Of a stretch of 24,841 bases of DNA, positions 1-7,465 are shown one piece after another. This stretch comes from JANNYA01 sp031422315. Its GTDB lineage: Bacteria > Pseudomonadota > Gammaproteobacteria > Xanthomonadales > SZUA-5. Location of the stretch: the NCBI GenBank assembly GCA_031422315.1, contig JANOQN010000008.1, forward strand, positions 1 to 24,841. The letters are read 5' to 3'. The notes below the pieces were generated by a model that was not told where the DNA came from, ran no database searches, and worked only from the letters and a program-made list of their open reading frames with translations. A program made the translations under genes and the position numbers. Numbering within the stretch: position 1 is the stretch's first letter; every line of letters starts with the position of its first letter.

Positions 1-132
1 GGCACCCCTGTCAACGCTTCGCGCTGCACCTCACGGTTCAACTCGCATGACTCGGGGACAAACATGGTTCGCTACTCCTTTTGTTGTGGGGGACTTTCAC
101 CCATTACGCTCTGCCGGTTTGTGCCGGCGCAC
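1..132 (-). mobile_element. 5' end of a group II intron (partial, runs off the left edge)
   Basis: Read on the minus strand, the sequence begins GTGCGCC at position 132, directly after the TAA stop of the neighbouring gene. It continues with AGCGTAATGGGTGAAAGTCC and then GGAGTAGCGAACC. The GTGYG start and the GGGTGAAAGTCCC-like stretch are what I know from domain I of bacterial group II introns. Only the first 132 nt are present, so the rest of the ribozyme and its maturase lie outside the window. Identification rests on recalled sequence pattern, not on a covariance search. The alternative is another repeat with a similar end. The partner 3' end on the same strand at the far right of the window supports the intron reading. 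Confidence 0.6.
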
Positions 133-3100
133 TTACTCAAACCCATCGCGCAACAGCACATCAGACACCGCCTCAACCGCACCAATATCCGTGCCATCGC
201 TGCCAGGGGCATTGGCGATCTCTGGCAAGTCCCGACGTGATAGACCGCGTTGATCTAACAGACTGTTCCGAATTCCGGCGTCGATCGCCGGGCTACCGAC
301 TTGCGGCACATGCGTGCGCGTGCTTCCGCCGTTGGACTGCAATGGCCCGAGCACAGGATTGGCGTTGACCCGATCGCTGCTTTGGTTGAGCAATGGTTCA
401 ATGGTGCTCGACAAATTGAAACCACGCGATTCGAAACGCGCATTGGTGCCGCTGTTGGCAATGCTGTCGACGGGAGCGCTGAAGAGCGTGTTTTGCGCCC
501 GGCTGATGGCCGCGCCGGAGCCGGGGGCGATGCTGATCAATGCGCGGGACGTGCTGCTGGCTAGCGTGGTGCTTTCCAGCTCCACAACACTGGCGCCAGT
601 GTCACGGGCGAAGTTGGCGATGGCGCTGCTGGTAGGGCCAATATTGCCGCTGAAGGTGGAATTACGCACTAGCAGCCGCGAGTTATTGCCCAAATAGGCA
701 ACGGCGCCATAATTGTTGGTGGCCGAGTTGCCCGCAAAGGTGCTGGATTCAATGACCGCATCGGCATCGGCAATCAACATCGCACCGCCATCGCGGCTGG
801 CTTGGTTGCCGCTGACTTCCAGCGCTGTCAAATGGATTTCAGAACCGAATGCTTCTAAAGCTGGGCCATCGACGCCGCGAAAGTTACTCAAACTCAACCC
901 ACTGATGCCCAAATGCCCGGGCGCGGTAAAACTAAACAGTTGATTAGCACTATTACCGCTGAGGGTGAGTTGATTCGCGCCAGGGCCTAGTAGGTTGATT
1001 GCGCCGCCGGGAAACGGATTGGGCAAGCGGCTTTGAAGTGTGATTGTGCTGGATGTTGGCAGATCAAACAGCACATCGTCTAAGGCCACGCCGTTGGCAT
1101 TGGCATCGAGTACCGCTTGCCGCAGGCTGCCTGCGCCGCTGTCGTTGGTGTTGGTTACCAACAATGCCTGCGCTTCTACCGCGCCAATATCGCTGTTATC
1201 GCCGTCGGTTGCGGCGGCAATGGTTGCAATGTCGAATGGTGCTTGGCCACGCGCATCCGCGCCTAAGCGCAAACCCTTATCCAAAGCCGGACTGCCAGCT
1301 AACGGCGTGCGCGTAGGCACCGGGCCACCGTGATAAGCCAAAGGGCTCAAACGCGCGTTAAGCTGCCCAGAAGTCGTCACTTGGTCGCCTGGGCCGGTGA
1401 AGGTGGTGACTTGGGTGCGGCCGACCAAATTGTGCCCAGCGCTGATAAAAGACCCAGCACCCAGGCCAAAGCAATTGACCATGACAGCCCCTTGAAGGAT
1501 CGAGTTTCGTACAAGCGATCTATGCCCAGTGTCGCTGCATATCGCACCCGAGACCAGCGTGCTATCGGTGATCGTCGCCTCGGCGGTACTGTCTAGCGCA
1601 AGCACCGCGGCCAAAACCGTTGAACGTTGCACGGTGAGCGCGCCGCCCTGTTGCCAAATGCCGAAAGCTCCTTCACTCACTGTGCTGCCCAAGAATTCGA
1701 GCAGATCAGACTGGGCAAAAATGACGCGCGCCGTCACCGGCATTACGGCAAGCGGATTGCGAAACACGCTTTCCACCAGCGAAACTTGTGTGCCCTGCGC
1801 CGCCGCAAAAATCGTACCTTGCCCGTCAGGAACCGTTCCGGTGATTCCGATGCCATTGCCATCGGCCAAAGTCAAACCCGAAATGCTGACACGCCGATTC
1901 GGACTGACATACACCACCCGGCTTTGCCGGTTGCCGCTGATCGTCAGATTTTGCGCGCCAAAGCCGTGGATCGAGACATGCTTGTCGATGCTGAGCTGGC
2001 CGCTGGTCAGCGTGATTTTTGCAGCGGGCGGCAGGTTCTGGCTAAACAGCACATCGGTAATCGCCGGGGCTACAGGCGCATCTTGCAGCACTTGGCGCAG
2101 GCTGCCCGCGCCGCTGTCACCCAGATTGGTGACGAGCAGCGGCGAAAGCTCCACCGCACCAATATCGCCATTGTTGCCGCCGATTACGGGTAGCACATCG
2201 ACCAAATCCACCAATGCCACTCCGCGCACATCGGCACCCACACGCCGGCCTTTATCCAACAGCGGACTGCCGGGCAGCGGTACATGCACCGGGATCAGCC
2301 CGCCGTGGCGGCTGAGCGGGCTTAGGACGGGATTTAACGGCGCAGCACTGGTGCCAGTTTGATCGCTGGCTTGATTGATCGTCGTGACGCTACCGACGTC
2401 GCCTATCACGTTGTAGCCCAAGGATTGAAAGCTGCCCGCAACATCCTGACCTCGAGGGGTAGCGCCAGTAGCACGATTGCCAGCAATCACGGTGTTTTGC
2501 AAGCGCGCATTGGGCGAGCGAACACCGCCTACCGCATTCGCCCCAGTCGCACGATTGCCGACAATGGTGCAATCCACTAACGTGAGCAAATTAGCGCTAA
2601 GTGCATCACTGTTGGCGACATTTCCAGATATTGTGACGCGGCGCAGCGCCAGCGATCCCTCAGCTTGAATATTGGACAAACTTGATCGGTTTGAATGAAA
2701 GCTACTGTCATTGATTTCCGCGCCTGCCATTAGGAGTGGCCCGTTAAAGGCGAATTCTGTACCGTGCAGTAGTTGCCCGCCAAAAAGCGTAACACTTGAT
2801 AAATCAGTGAGTCGCAAGCCGTTTAAGCTCATTCGAAACCCAGACTCTAGGTTACCAAACCTAATCGAATACGCACCGACACCACTCACATTGAGCAAAG
2901 TGGCTCCGGGGCCAATCAGGGCAAACGCGCGCTCACTCGGCCCGCCCTGGAAGCTCAATGGCGAAGTCAGAATAATCCGCCTAGGGCTATCAAAAAACGG
3001 CCGCGCGAATTCAATGCGATCTACCGAGCTCGCACCATCGCTGGACGCCGTGATCGCCTCACGCAAGGAGCAATCGGCCGGGCTACAGTCGCTATCGTTC

Positions 3101-3723
3101 GTGTCCTCAATCTTGGTCACAGTACGCGTGTTGCCGGTGCTGCTCAGCGTGATCGAAGCGCTGCTGACATTGCCGATATCGCCTTGCCATCCATCGCGAA
3201 AACGCAGTTTCCAGGTGCCATTGGGTGGGCGACGTTGAAACACGCTCAGAATGGACGTGAGCGTCGGCGGATTGGCCACGCCTGGGCCGCCGCTTAGCAC
3301 CGTGCGCGCTGTAGCGCTGGGGATATTGACATCAGTGACACCCGCCACCGTCCACCAGTTGGGATTGGCCGGAACATCACTGAATGCGTAGCTATTGGCG
3401 GCTACCAGATTGGCTGAGCTGCCACCGTCATTATTGGTCGCACCCGTGCGCGCGAACAGCAGATGTTCCTGGCCGTAGGGCGAAATCAGCGTGACTTCTA
3501 GATCGCCAACAAAGCTGTGATTCGCGCTAAACGCAATGCTCAGCGTGTCGATGGTGCCATCGGCCACGCCGCTGACTACGATCGGCACATCCAACGGCGC
3601 GCCGTAGCTGTTCGCGGCACCGGCGGTGCCATCTGGGATGGGTCCGCCGGTGCCGCTGGTGAAGGTTTGGGCGAGTACCGATGAACTCTGTAAACACAGC
3701 AAAATGAGCACTAACAAGCGCAT
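133..3723 (-). CDS. Secreted P-domain / triple choice-of-anchor-Q-like repeat protein with C-terminal DGFE
   Basis: An exported 1196-aa protein. The start at 3723 is chosen because ATG is preceded by a good TTTGGAG Shine-Dalgarno and opens a signal peptide (MRLLVLILLCLQSSSVLAQ); the open frame extends further upstream without support. Order of parts: a proprotein-convertase-type P (jelly-roll) domain at about residues 20-200; a CSLREA-type segment (CSPADCSLREAI); then three related modules. The second and third modules open LLVTN..DSGAGSLRQ, and all three close with GSP.LDKG/DAG plus a (G/S)DIGAVE motif. Between them are beta-helix-like runs of short N/S/T-rich strands. The protein ends LLRDGFE-stop. 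These families are typically cell-surface or secreted; no enzyme active site is visible and the function is unknown. A group II intron appears to start immediately after the stop codon, so no native downstream region is seen. Confidence 0.85.
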   Translation of the reverse strand: MRLLVLILLCLQSSSVLAQTFTSGTGGPIPDGTAGAANSYGAPLDVPIVVSGVADGTIDTLSIAFSANHSFVGDLEVTLISPYGQEHLLFARTGATNNDGGSSANLVAANSYAFSDVPANPNWWTVAGVTDVNIPSATARTVLSGGPGVANPPTLTSILSVFQRRPPNGTWKLRFRDGWQGDIGNVSSASITLSSTGNTRTVTKIEDTNDSDCSPADCSLREAITASSDGASSVDRIEFARPFFDSPRRIILTSPLSFQGGPSERAFALIGPGATLLNVSGVGAYSIRFGNLESGFRMSLNGLRLTDLSSVTLFGGQLLHGTEFAFNGPLLMAGAEINDSSFHSNRSSLSNIQAEGSLALRRVTISGNVANSDALSANLLTLVDCTIVGNRATGANAVGGVRSPNARLQNTVIAGNRATGATPRGQDVAGSFQSLGYNVIGDVGSVTTINQASDQTGTSAAPLNPVLSPLSRHGGLIPVHVPLPGSPLLDKGRRVGADVRGVALVDLVDVLPVIGGNNGDIGAVELSPLLVTNLGDSGAGSLRQVLQDAPVAPAITDVLFSQNLPPAAKITLTSGQLSIDKHVSIHGFGAQNLTISGNRQSRVVYVSPNRRVSISGLTLADGNGIGITGTVPDGQGTIFAAAQGTQVSLVESVFRNPLAVMPVTARVIFAQSDLLEFLGSTVSEGAFGIWQQGGALTVQRSTVLAAVLALDSTAEATITDSTLVSGAICSDTGHRSLVRNSILQGAVMVNCFGLGAGSFISAGHNLVGRTQVTTFTGPGDQVTTSGQLNARLSPLAYHGGPVPTRTPLAGSPALDKGLRLGADARGQAPFDIATIAAATDGDNSDIGAVEAQALLVTNTNDSGAGSLRQAVLDANANGVALDDVLFDLPTSSTITLQSRLPNPFPGGAINLLGPGANQLTLSGNSANQLFSFTAPGHLGISGLSLSNFRGVDGPALEAFGSEIHLTALEVSGNQASRDGGAMLIADADAVIESSTFAGNSATNNYGAVAYLGNNSRLLVRNSTFSGNIGPTSSAIANFARDTGASVVELESTTLASSTSRALISIAPGSGAAISRAQNTLFSAPVDSIANSGTNARFESRGFNLSSTIEPLLNQSSDRVNANPVLGPLQSNGGSTRTHVPQVGSPAIDAGIRNSLLDQRGLSRRDLPEIANAPGSDGTDIGAVEAVSDVLLRDGFE

Positions 3724-3927
3724 AGAAGTCTCCAAAGTTAATTTGCTTCGACCCGCGAGATGCGGGCACAGTTTTGGCTTGCTAACAGAACGTATTTGAG
3801 GCGAAAACTTGAGTGATGGCGGCAGTTTTGGCATAAACGGCGTGGAGTTGCTGGATCATGGCGGGGCTCGCTGGGACGGTCGGAAAGACGATTCGGTTCT
3901 GTCCAATATAGTTTGTGCAAAAACTAG

Positions 3928-4155
3928 GTCAAAAGGGCCAAGGGTTTTTCAGTATTTGATGTTCTGGAGAACTGCACCCTAAATTTTGGGGTTTTAAGAA
4001 AGATTTTCGAAATAAAGGGGCGCAGTGGCATTGGCGTAGGAATTCCAAAAACCCTCAGGTCATGGTTCGACAAATACACCGCGCTAGCGCAACTGGCGGA
4101 TGCAGACCAGCGCGCGTCGCTCGTTCGCGAAGTGGGTAGCATTTATACAAATTAA
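3928..4155 (+). pseudogene. Possible gene remnant, open frame of 75 codons without a start
   Basis: The stretch 3724-4191 between the secreted protein gene and hipB has no intact gene. Within it one plus-strand frame stays open from a TAG at 3925-3927 to TAA at 4153-4155. Its second half reads like a helical protein end (LRSWFDKYTALAQLADADQ, then ASLVREVGSIYTN). There is no ATG, GTG or TTG start in frame, so if it is real it is a 5'-truncated remnant. No family is recognised. The opposite strand is also open over the same stretch, and one of the two must be a shadow. The rest of the gap (3724-3927) shows nothing beyond the ribosome binding site of the minus-strand gene. Confidence 0.2.
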
Positions 4156-4190
4156 CTTGCATTTAAGCGGCTTGAAATGTACTTTAATTT
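4149..4190. promoter_or_regulatory. Imperfect 16-bp inverted repeat in front of hipB, likely operator
   Basis: AAATTAACTTGCATTT at 4149-4164 and AAATGTACTTTAATTT at 4175-4190 match as inverted repeats at 13 of 16 positions, with a 10-nt spacer. The dyad ends one base before the ATG at 4192. HipB-type antitoxins are known to bind dyads in their own promoter, so autoregulation of hipBA is the likely role. It overlaps the alternative ATG at 4177 and so favours 4192 as the true start. The AT-rich arms could also hide the promoter -10 region. The dyad is seen; its function is inferred. Confidence 0.5.
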
Positions 4191-4191
4191 T

Positions 4192-4560
4192 ATGTCTAAA
4201 CGTACGCCACCTAGCCACCCGCAGGCGCGTCGCCAAATTGCCGCGCTCGGCATGCGGCTGCGTGCGGCCAGGCTGCGCCGAAAAATGACGCAGCCTATGC
4301 TGGCTGAGCGGGTTGGCGTTAGCGTTCCCACGATTGGCAAGTTGGAGGACGGTGAGCCGTCAACTAGCCTAGCCACGATGCTGCGGGTATTGTCGGTGCT
4401 GGGGCTGGCAGCCGACATTGATTTGTTGGCAGCACAAGACACCCTAGGCCGCAGCCTGCAAGACAGCGAGCTTAAGCGTGCGATGCCAAAGCGCGCTAAA
4501 AGGTCCTGTGACAGTGGCTCGCCAGAGAAGCCAGTAGAGACGTTGACTCGCCATGAATGA
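4192..4560 (+). CDS. hipB: HipB-like XRE-family antitoxin and repressor
   Basis: A 122-aa protein from the ATG at 4192; an in-frame ATG at 4177 lies inside the operator-like dyad and is less likely. The N-terminal half is an XRE/Cro helix-turn-helix: RLRAARLRRKMTQPMLAERV, then GVSVPTIGKLEDGEPS. The C-terminal tail is basic and polar, and probably disordered or toxin-contacting. The family neutralises HipA and represses the hipBA operon. It overlaps hipA by 8 nt (4553-4560), implying translational coupling. No strong Shine-Dalgarno is visible. Identity as HipB rests mainly on its place before hipA. Confidence 0.85.
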   Translation: MSKRTPPSHPQARRQIAALGMRLRAARLRRKMTQPMLAERVGVSVPTIGKLEDGEPSTSLATMLRVLSVLGLAADIDLLAAQDTLGRSLQDSELKRAMPKRAKRSCDSGSPEKPVETLTRHE

Positions 4561-5800
4561 ACTGGAAGTTTGGCTCGATGATGCAAGCTTAGGCGCAGCA
4601 ACGCTGGTCGGGCATCTGCATCGAAATACCAGCAAGACCGGCGACACATTGCGCTTTGATTACGCGCAAGCTTGGCTAGAAAATTCCGGTGAAGTTACGG
4701 CATTCGCGCTTGATCACGAACTGGGCTTAGTGGCCAGCGCGCATTACGCCAGCACGGGTGCCGATCAGCTGTCCGGCATTTTCTTAGATTGCTCGCCAGA
4801 TCGCTGGGGCAAAATGCTAATGGAGCGGCGCGAGGTGACCGAAGCGCGCGCGCAAAAGCGCAAAGTGAATTCTCTTCGCAGCTGGGACTTTTTAGTCGGG
4901 GTACACGACGAATCCCGCATGGGCGCGCTGCGTTTGAAAGATCCAGCTTCAGGTCAATTTGTCGACTCGCGCAGCTTAAGTGCACCGCCCTTCACAGACC
5001 TGCGAGCACTCGAAGCAGCGGCTGCGATGCTTGAACGCGGTGATGACCAACACGTTTCCAAATGGATTAAACTCTTGATCGCCCCCGGCGCTTCCTTAGG
5101 CGGTGCCAGGCCCAAAGCCAGCTTTCGCGATTCCGATGGTTCGCTTTGGCTAGCGAAGTTTCCCGCGCTCGAAGATCGCCGCGACGTCGGCCTGTGGGAA
5201 TACTTGGCCGCCGAGTTATCCAGAGCCGCAGGCATTGCAATGCCGCCGACGCGCGTGCTTGCGCTATCGGGTCGCGGCCATACGTTCGCAGTCCAGCGCT
5301 TCGATCGAACACCTGATTCGCGGCGCCTTTATTGTTCTGCCATGACGCGCCTAGCACGCGCTGAGAGTGAGGGCGCTAGCTATTTGGATATCGTTGAGGC
5401 AATCGAAAATAGCGGTGCAAGCAGCCAAATTGAGGTGCAGCTGGAGCAGCTGTTTCGCCGCGTGTTGTTTAACATCCTAATCGGCAACCGCGATGATCAT
5501 TTGCGCAACCACGGCTTTTTGCGCGCGGGCAACGGCTGGACGCTTTCGCCTGCGTTTGATGTCAATCCCAATCCGGACAAAGGCACGCATGTGCTGAGCG
5601 TTGATGGCGCGGATACGTCGGCTGATTGCGCGCTGCTGTTCGCAACGGCAGCTTTTTACCGGCTCAAAGCGAGTGCTGTGAATGCCATTGCGCTTGAGGT
5701 GCGAAATGCCGTGCGCGGCTGGGATCAAAAAGCCAAGGCCTTAGGATTGGCACGAAGCGAGATTGAATTAATGCGCAGCGTGATTGATGCGGATCGTTGA
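4553..5800 (+). CDS. hipA: HipA-family serine/threonine kinase toxin
   Basis: A 415-aa protein, close to the usual HipA length (about 400-440). The N-terminal subdomain covers residues 1-110. SLGGARPK at 181-188 matches the SxxGAxxK loop in which E. coli HipA autophosphorylates its serine, so S181 is the predicted site. A QRFDR motif lies at 248-252. The catalytic loop N312-R-D314-D-H316-L-R-N319 and the metal-binding FD at 335-336 are present, so the kinase looks intact. Characterised HipA toxins phosphorylate a glutamyl-tRNA synthetase or another translation factor and cause growth arrest; the target here cannot be told from sequence. It is co-transcribed with the upstream antitoxin and followed by two tandem hairpins. 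Confidence 0.92.
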   Translation: MNELEVWLDDASLGAATLVGHLHRNTSKTGDTLRFDYAQAWLENSGEVTAFALDHELGLVASAHYASTGADQLSGIFLDCSPDRWGKMLMERREVTEARAQKRKVNSLRSWDFLVGVHDESRMGALRLKDPASGQFVDSRSLSAPPFTDLRALEAAAAMLERGDDQHVSKWIKLLIAPGASLGGARPKASFRDSDGSLWLAKFPALEDRRDVGLWEYLAAELSRAAGIAMPPTRVLALSGRGHTFAVQRFDRTPDSRRLYCSAMTRLARAESEGASYLDIVEAIENSGASSQIEVQLEQLFRRVLFNILIGNRDDHLRNHGFLRAGNGWTLSPAFDVNPNPDKGTHVLSVDGADTSADCALLFATAAFYRLKASAVNAIALEVRNAVRGWDQKAKALGLARSEIELMRSVIDADR

Positions 5801-5810
5801 TGCTCGCCTA

Positions 5811-5874
5811 GCCTAGGGCATCGCCCAAGGTAGGCCCGACCCATACCAGCCTAAGGCATCGCCCTAGGTGGGCC
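5811..5874. repeat. Two tandem 26-nt imperfect repeats, each a hairpin
   Basis: Copies at 5811-5836 and 5849-5874 are 23/26 identical and start GCCTAGGGCATCGCCC and GCCTAAGGCATCGCCC. Each can fold as CCTAGGGC-ATC-GCCCAAGG or its variant, a stem of about 8 bp with one mismatch and a 3-nt loop. They lie just after hipA and end at the stop codon of the minus-strand remnant. They could be a bidirectional terminator between convergent genes or copies of a small dispersed repeat. No T-run follows, so intrinsic termination is weakly supported. Confidence 0.5.
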
Positions 5875-6077
5875 TAATCCTCAAACCCATTTCGAAAGAA
5901 GAACTCTGACTCAAACGCACCAACATCAGTGCCATCGCTGGTATTCGCGGGTGCCAAATCCACAATGCGCGGAAACCCTGCACCGCGCTGATCTGTGCTT
6001 TGGCCGTTCGCCGTGCCTTTGTCTAGCGCCAAGCTGCCCAGCTTGGGCGATTGCCGGGCAACTAGCCTAATTAGCGC
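5874..6077 (-). pseudogene. 3' fragment of a second choice-of-anchor-Q protein gene, ending NGFED
   Basis: The minus-strand frame stays open from an in-frame TAA at 6078-6080 to TAG at 5874-5876. It reads GSLALDKG, then STDQRGAGFPRIVDLAP, NTSDGTDVGAFES and finally EFFFRNGFED. This lines up with the C-terminus of the large protein at 133-3723 (GSPAIDAG, DQRGLSRRDLPEIANAP, SDGTDIGAVEA, LLRDGFE). Only about 60 codons survive with no start and no upstream body, so it is a truncated paralogue. The last E is followed by an extra D before the stop. Sequence similarity is seen directly; loss of the 5' part by deletion or rearrangement is inferred. Confidence 0.8.
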
Positions 6078-6118
6078 TTAATTCCTGCAGTTCATGATAC
6101 AGTGGCCCAGAAAAACAT

Positions 6119-6132
6119 TATGGGCACCCATA
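6119..6132. promoter_or_regulatory. Perfect dyad TATGGG-CA-CCCATA at the vapB start
   Basis: A 6-bp perfect inverted repeat with a 2-nt centre whose last base is the A of the antitoxin ATG. VapB-type antitoxins usually bind short dyads in their own promoter, so this is a plausible operator. It would also occlude the ribosome site. No clear Shine-Dalgarno precedes the ATG. Confidence 0.4.
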
Positions 6133-6408
6133 TGAAGACGACTATTGAGCTATCAGATGTTTTGCTGGAATCGGCTAAAAACCACGCACGGCAAAAAAAA
6201 CTCGACGCTGCGGGCGCTGATCGAAGCGGGCTTGAGCCGAATATTGACTGAGCACGCGTTGACTGCCGCGAAGCCCTATGTGGTGCCAGATTTGAGTGTA
6301 GGCGGCGGGCAGATGTTGATCGAACCAGCCCTCTGGCGCGATCTAGAAAGTGAAGCGCTACTGGAATCGCAAGCTATGCGACGACATCTTGAACCTGCTT
6401 CTAAATGA
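6132..6408 (+). pseudogene. vapB: VapB-like antitoxin gene, frameshifted at an A8 run
   Basis: The reading frame starts MKTTIELSDVLLESAKNHAR at 6132, a classic opening for VapB-like ribbon-helix-helix antitoxins. It then meets eight A residues at 6193-6200. Staying in frame gives an out-of-family tail and a stop at 6249-6251 (39 aa). Removing one A (seven instead of eight) joins it to NSTLRALIEAGLSRILTE and the rest down to the stop at 6406-6408, giving a coherent 91-aa antitoxin. The downstream part overlaps the toxin start by 4 nt (ATGA). Possible explanations are a true null mutation, slippage-corrected expression at the A-run, or a sequencing/assembly error in the homopolymer. Confidence 0.75.
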
Positions 6409-6845
6409 TCGCGGTTGATACCAACATTTTGGTCTATGCGCACCGTCAAGAAACGCCGTTTCATGCCAATGCCAAAGCACGCATTGAGCAGCTGTGCGTA
6501 GGCAATGCCGCATGGGGCATACCGGCTGCGTGCATCAGTGAGTTCTTGAGCGTGACCACCAATGTCCGCGTATTTTCACAGGCAAGCGAATATGGGCGCG
6601 CGCTAGCACAGCTAGATGCATGGCTAAGCGCCCCAAGCGCGCAAATTTTGCACTCAGGCGCTTCACACTGGCCCATATTGAAAAAAATTGCGCACGCCGG
6701 AAAGCTTGCTGGCGGCCAATTCCACGACGCTCGCATTGCCGCGATTTGCATGGAAAATGCGGCCAATGAACTCTGGAGCGCTGACCGAGATTTCTCCAGA
6801 TTTCCGCAACTCAAGGTGCGCAATCCGTTGATTCAAGGCGCGTAG
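6405..6845 (+). CDS. vapC: VapC-like PIN-domain toxin (ribonuclease)
   Basis: A 146-aa PIN-domain protein. The acidic residues expected at the metal site are present: D5 (AVDTN), E46 (ISEFL), D108 (FHDARIA) and D127/D129 (SADRDF). Family members cleave tRNA or rRNA and inhibit translation until bound by their antitoxin. The ATG at 6405 overlaps the antitoxin stop in an ATGA arrangement, so the pair is translationally coupled. The toxin is intact although the antitoxin frame is broken, which is unexpected unless the antitoxin is still made, the toxin is silent, or another antitoxin protects the cell. Confidence 0.85.
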   Translation: MIAVDTNILVYAHRQETPFHANAKARIEQLCVGNAAWGIPAACISEFLSVTTNVRVFSQASEYGRALAQLDAWLSAPSAQILHSGASHWPILKKIAHAGKLAGGQFHDARIAAICMENAANELWSADRDFSRFPQLKVRNPLIQGA

Positions 6846-6858
6846 TTCGGACGGTATT

Positions 6859-7244
6859 GCTTCGCTGAGCTTTTTATGGCTCATGTTTGGTCTACCGAGC
6901 TTTGCGTCACTTGAGACACTCATACGTAGCCGGCGTCAATCGCCCGGATAGTGTGAGCTATTCCCCTGCCGGTTGGAATCATGTGTGCGGCGCCTTCGCC
7001 TTTGCCGCGGCTGCGAATCAGCTTGATGCGAACTTCAATATCAGCAACGCCACGCTGAGCAATCCCATGCTAATTATCAGTAATTGGAGCATCGCCGCGC
7101 CCAGCACCATTCGATTTTAATGGCGCGAGCGTGCAGGTAGACGTCGATTATTTCGCATCAACTCGGCCCACACAAAATGCGCTTTGGATTATTTTAAACC
7201 GCTCGCTAAGTGGCGCGGTTAACCGGATTGAGGTGTTGCCTTAG
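6859..7244 (+). pseudogene. Decayed gene for a probable secreted protein
   Basis: The stretch 6846-7465 has no intact gene. Protein-like sequence continues through three successive frames. A hydrophobic leader-like run (SLSFLWLMFGLPSFAS) lies around 6862-6910. A beta-type body (SPAGWNHVCGAFAFAAAANQ, NATLSNPMLIISNWSIAAPS) runs to about 7110. A tail (FDFNGASVQVDVDYFAS, then ALWIILNRSLSGAVNRIEVL) ends in TAG at 7242-7244. The body-to-tail junction near 7110-7118 is a single +1 shift; the leader-to-body junction is less certain. The family is not recognised. From 7245 to 7465 I see nothing except the ribosome binding site of the next gene. Confidence 0.45.
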
Positions 7245-7465
7245 CGCAGTAAAGCGATCCGTCAACGATAGGTTACAAAAGACGATTGCTGACGCATTTT
7301 TGAGCCTGTACACAACGTTCTTTGGCACCCGCAATCGGATGACCGATTTTCGGTGTTTTTGGACTGCCAGACCCGGCTTGAATCCTATGCTGGACAACGA
7401 TTGCGCATAGCGCGCATAGTTCTTAGATTAGTCGGTGTTGATTGAATTCTTTGGCCGGAGGCCCA

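Noticed and set aside
1529..2362. A 277-codon plus-strand open frame inside the large secreted protein gene
   Set aside because: It is antisense to a clearly coding frame with signal peptide and repeat modules; its composition (Ser/Thr/Pro/Ala-rich, no motif) is that of a shadow.
3924..4142. A 72-codon minus-strand frame between the secreted protein gene and hipB
   Set aside because: It has an ATG but no ribosome site, and the antisense frame reads more like protein; neither is convincing and only the plus-strand remnant is listed, at low confidence.
7206..7410. Short open frames on both strands before the 7TMR-DISM kinase
   Set aside because: Overlapping on both strands, no start signals, no recognisable content.
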